Below are positions 34,132 to 36,312 of a stretch of DNA of 36,312 nucleotides, in pieces. The notes under the pieces were generated by a model. It was given only the letters and a program-made list of their open reading frames with translations. It ran no database searches and was not told the DNA's origin. Source of the stretch: Pseudodesulfovibrio sp. (GTDB taxonomy: Bacteria; Desulfobacterota; Desulfovibrionia; Desulfovibrionales; Desulfovibrionaceae); assembly GCA_022712815.1 (NCBI GenBank), contig JAFLJW010000030.1:1-36312 (forward strand). Direction: 5' to 3'. The position numbers and the translations under genes are program-made. Every line of letters begins with the position of its first letter. Positions within the stretch are counted from its first letter, which is position 1.

Positions 34132-35553
34132 CTAATTCTCGCTCTCAATTTCCAAGCCATACTTCCGTATTTTTGCGAAAAGTGTTCGCCGATCAATCCC
34201 AAGGGCCTTGGCGGTTTTTGTTCTGTTCCATTGATACTCGAACAGAGCAGTCGAGATGGCGTCTGATTCGCACCGTTGCACATGTTCCTGAAGGGTATTT
34301 CCATTCAAAGAGATTCGTTGCATGTCCGACGTATCAGTGTCGTTGCAAGACCGGGTTATATCCATAAACCCCAAGGCCATATATTGATGGATTTGGTTTT
34401 TCAATTCGCGCACATTACCTGGCCAGTCATAATCCATGATCACCTTGAGAAATTTACCCGGCAAAAAGCAGTCTTTGTCACTGCAATCAAGAAAATGAGC
34501 AACCAAAAGAGGGATATCTTCCTTGCGCTCACGAAGCGACGGGAGATGCACGGGAATGACATTGATACGATAAAAAAAGTCGGAACGGATATGGCCGTTT
34601 TTAACCATCTCAGCAAGATTCCTGTTGGTGGCGGCCACCACACGAATGTCCGGTTGGACCACCTCGCACCCTCCCATTGGTATGAAACCATCGCCCTCCA
34701 ACGCACGAAGTAACTTCACCTGCATGGATTGAGGAATCTCGCCGACTTCATCAAGAAACAGGGTCCCACCGTGAGCGGCTTCCAAAAGCCCCTTCTTGTC
34801 CTTGTCCGCGCCGGAAAAGGCCCCTTTCCTGTAACCGAACAGTTCGCTTTCCATGAGATTTTCTGGAATGGCACCGCAGTTGACCGGTATAAAAGGTTGC
34901 ATTTTCCGACTGCTGACCCGATGAATCTCCCTGGCCACCAATTCCTTCCCCGTGCCTGATTCACCATAAATGATGACGCTTTCATCGACCTGTGCGACTT
35001 GAATAATGGCACTGAATACCATCTGTATGGACGGAGACTTTCCAATCATATCGCCGAATCGGCAATTACTAAAATAATCACGGAATTCACTTATCTGGCA
35101 CCGCATACCCGACTGAATTTTCTTGTAGCCTGAACAATCGGAAACCATCCCGTCCACATAAAGAAGTTTACCGTAAGCGTCATAAACCCCGACTCCCGAG
35201 TCCCAGACCCATCGGTCAGAGCCATGCTTGTGTTTGGTAACATAGGCCATGGAAAAGTTTTTTTTGCGCCGCGACATATGTTCGGATTCGTCTCTGAAAG
35301 CCTGTTGATCTGATGGATGAATGTAGGAAGCGTACCCTCTTCCGGCAGAGCCCATCATTTCATCAGGATCGAAGCCCAACAGCTCTCGGCAACCAGAACT
35401 GATGTAAACAATCGACCACTTGCCGTCATTGACACGTCGGTATGCCATACCCGTGACTGCATCAAGCAAAGAACGGGCTGACTCTGTCAACTCAACTTTG
35501 GCGTTGCTGCTTTCCGGTTGCGATGCACCAGCCGTTCCAATAAGCGCTTTCAT
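34132..35553 (-). CDS. PAS-domain sigma-54-dependent transcriptional activator
   Basis: A 473-residue activator. A PAS domain (about 25-150, WSIVYISSGCRELLGFDPDEM, HPSDQQAF, WVWDSGVGVYDAYGKLLYVDG) replaces a receiver. The AAA+ domain (about 168-395) has GESGTGKELVAREIH, GGTLFLDEVGEIP and RSDFFYRINVIPVHL. Its sigma-54 contact loop reads GAFSGA, not GAFTGA. The C-terminal Fis-type helix-turn-helix is WNRTKTAKALGIDRRTLFAKI. The frame is open to a TTG at 35616, but that codon sits in the -35 hexamer of the candidate promoter, so the ATG at 35553 (no strong ribosome-binding site) is preferred. Upstream of the TonB receptor/yej operon and its candidate -24/-12 promoter, which it probably activates. 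Confidence 0.9.
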   Translation of the reverse strand: MKALIGTAGASQPESSNAKVELTESARSLLDAVTGMAYRRVNDGKWSIVYISSGCRELLGFDPDEMMGSAGRGYASYIHPSDQQAFRDESEHMSRRKKNFSMAYVTKHKHGSDRWVWDSGVGVYDAYGKLLYVDGMVSDCSGYKKIQSGMRCQISEFRDYFSNCRFGDMIGKSPSIQMVFSAIIQVAQVDESVIIYGESGTGKELVAREIHRVSSRKMQPFIPVNCGAIPENLMESELFGYRKGAFSGADKDKKGLLEAAHGGTLFLDEVGEIPQSMQVKLLRALEGDGFIPMGGCEVVQPDIRVVAATNRNLAEMVKNGHIRSDFFYRINVIPVHLPSLRERKEDIPLLVAHFLDCSDKDCFLPGKFLKVIMDYDWPGNVRELKNQIHQYMALGFMDITRSCNDTDTSDMQRISLNGNTLQEHVQRCESDAISTALFEYQWNRTKTAKALGIDRRTLFAKIRKYGLEIESEN

Positions 35554-35587
35554 GGAAATACTGTTGGTAAAAAGTGAAAGATGCCAT

Positions 35588-35616
35588 ACGCTAAAGAAAA
35601 TGATTCTCAAAGTCAA
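35588..35616 (-). promoter_or_regulatory. Candidate promoter overlapped by a Fur-box-like site
   Basis: On the minus strand TTGACT and TAGCGT are 17 nt apart. Between and over them lies GACTTTGAGAATCATTTTC (35596-35614), 14 of 19 matches to the Fur consensus. It is 35-63 nt before the activator's ATG, the normal place for iron repression. Confidence 0.6.
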
Positions 35617-35727
35617 TTAGCAGGAATTTTCATGCTGGCAAAGGGCTTCCCGAGTACGCACTCTTGTTTGCAATGATCTATTGAGACTCTCTGCGACACT
35701 CACTTCAGCACAGTCAGTATTCCCCGC

Positions 35728-35765
35728 AAAAAAAGAGCCGCCAGCATCCGCCAGCGGCTCTTCTT
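35728..35765 (-). terminator. Intrinsic terminator after the small-protein genes
   Basis: On the minus strand AGAGCCGC pairs with GCGGCTCT around an inner GC-rich segment, followed by seven T. It starts about 5 nt after the TAA of the acidic reading frame at 35770. Confidence 0.88.
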
Positions 35766-35769
35766 CTTT

Positions 35770-35941
35770 TTACGAGGCTCTGACGATCAACGTGCCATCG
35801 TCGTCAGACTCCTCTTCAAGCTCCAACTCATCATCGCAATCGATGGAACTGGAGTTCTCGTCCTCGCCCATGGCGAAGAATACCGGTTGCAGCCAGAATA
35901 CCGACAGCGACTCCGCCAATGAATGGCCAGAAGCCTCTCAT
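35770..35941 (-). pseudogene. Small membrane protein with acidic tail, apparently frameshifted
   Basis: A strong AAGGAGA site precedes ATG 35941. The frame reads MRGFWPFIGGVAVGILAAT, a clear membrane segment, then runs out of character and stops at 35831. In the +1 frame the sequence continues as VFFAMGEDENSSSIDCDDE and a strongly acidic tail to a TAA at 35770, just before the terminator. Removing one G at ACCGGTATTC (about 35881-35886) joins the two into one membrane-plus-acidic protein of about 56 residues. So this is either a broken gene, a sequencing error, or programmed +1 frameshifting. The acidic frame alone has its own ATG (35871) but no ribosome-binding site. Function unknown. Confidence 0.55.
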
Positions 35942-35943
35942 GG

Positions 35944-36150
35944 TTATCTCCTTGTTTTAGATTTAAAACTCAGTGTCGCAACTGTTGCAGCGATATTGAC
36001 CAATAACGTGATGATCCACATGCTCGCCAAGCTGTTTCCTACTGCAGCCCCGGCAAAGAAGCCTGCGAGCATACCGGTTAGGCCTCCGATGACTAGGCCG
36101 ACACCTGTGCCGACTACCGCGAGATGATGACATTCTTGAGAGAATGCCAT
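35944..36150 (-). CDS. Small glycine-rich two-TM membrane protein
   Basis: A 68-residue protein, mostly membrane-embedded: GTGVGLVIGGLTGMLAGFFAGAAVG-type glycine spacing (about 14-38) forms a Gly-zipper hairpin, then a second segment (WIITLLVNIAATVATL, about 45-60) and a basic end (SFKSKTRR). AGGA precedes the ATG. The frame remains open about 44 codons further upstream with no ATG, GTG or TTG start. The stop codon overlaps the ribosome-binding site of the next small gene, so the two are coupled. Not recognised; Gly-zipper peptides can oligomerise or act as small membrane regulators. Confidence 0.65.
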   Translation of the reverse strand: MAFSQECHHLAVVGTGVGLVIGGLTGMLAGFFAGAAVGNSLASMWIITLLVNIAATVATLSFKSKTRR

Positions 36151-36266
36151 GAGGTCCTGTGCGAGCGGTTTGAATATTGATGTCTTCGATTCAGATGTCA
36201 GAATGGAAGGAGAAAAATCAGTACCCCCGACAAAGCCGGGAGATATCTCAAGGAGGTTAGGGGAAT

Positions 36267-36312
36267 TAGGGAGGTGTCCTCATAATTACGAACTTAGGGG
36301 GACACCTCCCTA
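36267..36312. repeat. 13-bp perfect inverted repeat at the window edge
   Basis: TAGGGAGGTGTCC (36267-36279) and GGACACCTCCCTA (36300-36312) flank a 20-nt spacer. The motif TTAGGGG occurs both before and inside it. It resembles the palindromes found near REP-associated transposases or at insertion-sequence ends; the window stops here, so no transposase can be seen. The preceding stretch (36151-36266) holds no other supported feature. Confidence 0.55.

Overview
The window looks like chromosomal DNA from a sulfate-reducing deltaproteobacterium of the Desulfovibrio/Pseudodesulfovibrio group. This is an inference from three things: the nnr-CBS-tsaE-lysC-cimA gene order, the dense two-component and sigma-54 regulation, and the Tat-exported metallo-hydrolase next to a COG0523 GTPase. 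No rRNA, tRNA, CRISPR array or intact insertion sequence was seen.

Layout. (1) Positions 3-4717, plus strand: a tightly overlapping housekeeping operon (NAD(P)HX repair enzyme, CBS protein, TsaE, aspartate kinase, citramalate synthase), closed by a strong bidirectional terminator at 4744-4775. (2) Positions 4788-17678, minus strand: a signalling locus. A membrane histidine kinase and an NtrC-type sigma-54 activator (17678-14776) end in a terminator. Just beyond lies a near-consensus -24/-12 promoter (14580-14595). It reads into a nine-gene array: degenerate receiver, Cache-type histidine kinase, three receiver-only regulators, TSUP anion permease, two-TM protein, PEP-synthase-like phosphotransfer protein, and a PAS histidine kinase with a Rossmann-like N-terminal domain. 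(3) Position 18117: a plus-strand PAS/GAF-like protein with no output domain. (4) Positions 19561-25289, plus strand: a FadR/GntR regulator preceded by operator-like repeats, a small protein, an 11-TM membrane protein, a Tat-exported DHPS-like metallo-beta-lactamase-fold protein, and a COG0523 GTPase fused to a large unrecognised N-terminal domain. (5) Positions 35553-25326, minus strand: a PAS-AAA-Fis sigma-54 activator, then a cytosolic-looking substrate-binding-like protein, a TonB-dependent haem/siderophore-type receptor and yejABEF. Fur-box-like sequences lie at both promoters and a -24/-12 element precedes the uptake operon. (6) Positions 35770-36312: two tiny minus-strand membrane-protein genes, one apparently frameshifted, and a 13-bp perfect inverted repeat at the window edge.

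How the parts may work together (inference). Locus 2 reads as a kinase/activator pair switching on a permease plus phosphorelay module. Locus 4 reads as a FadR-controlled module in which a metallochaperone-like GTPase may serve the periplasmic metallo-hydrolase, with the membrane protein as transporter or anchor. Locus 5 reads as a full outer-to-inner-membrane uptake path for a peptide-like iron ligand under both iron (Fur) and sigma-54 control. Loci 4 and 2 are the best candidates for undescribed systems.
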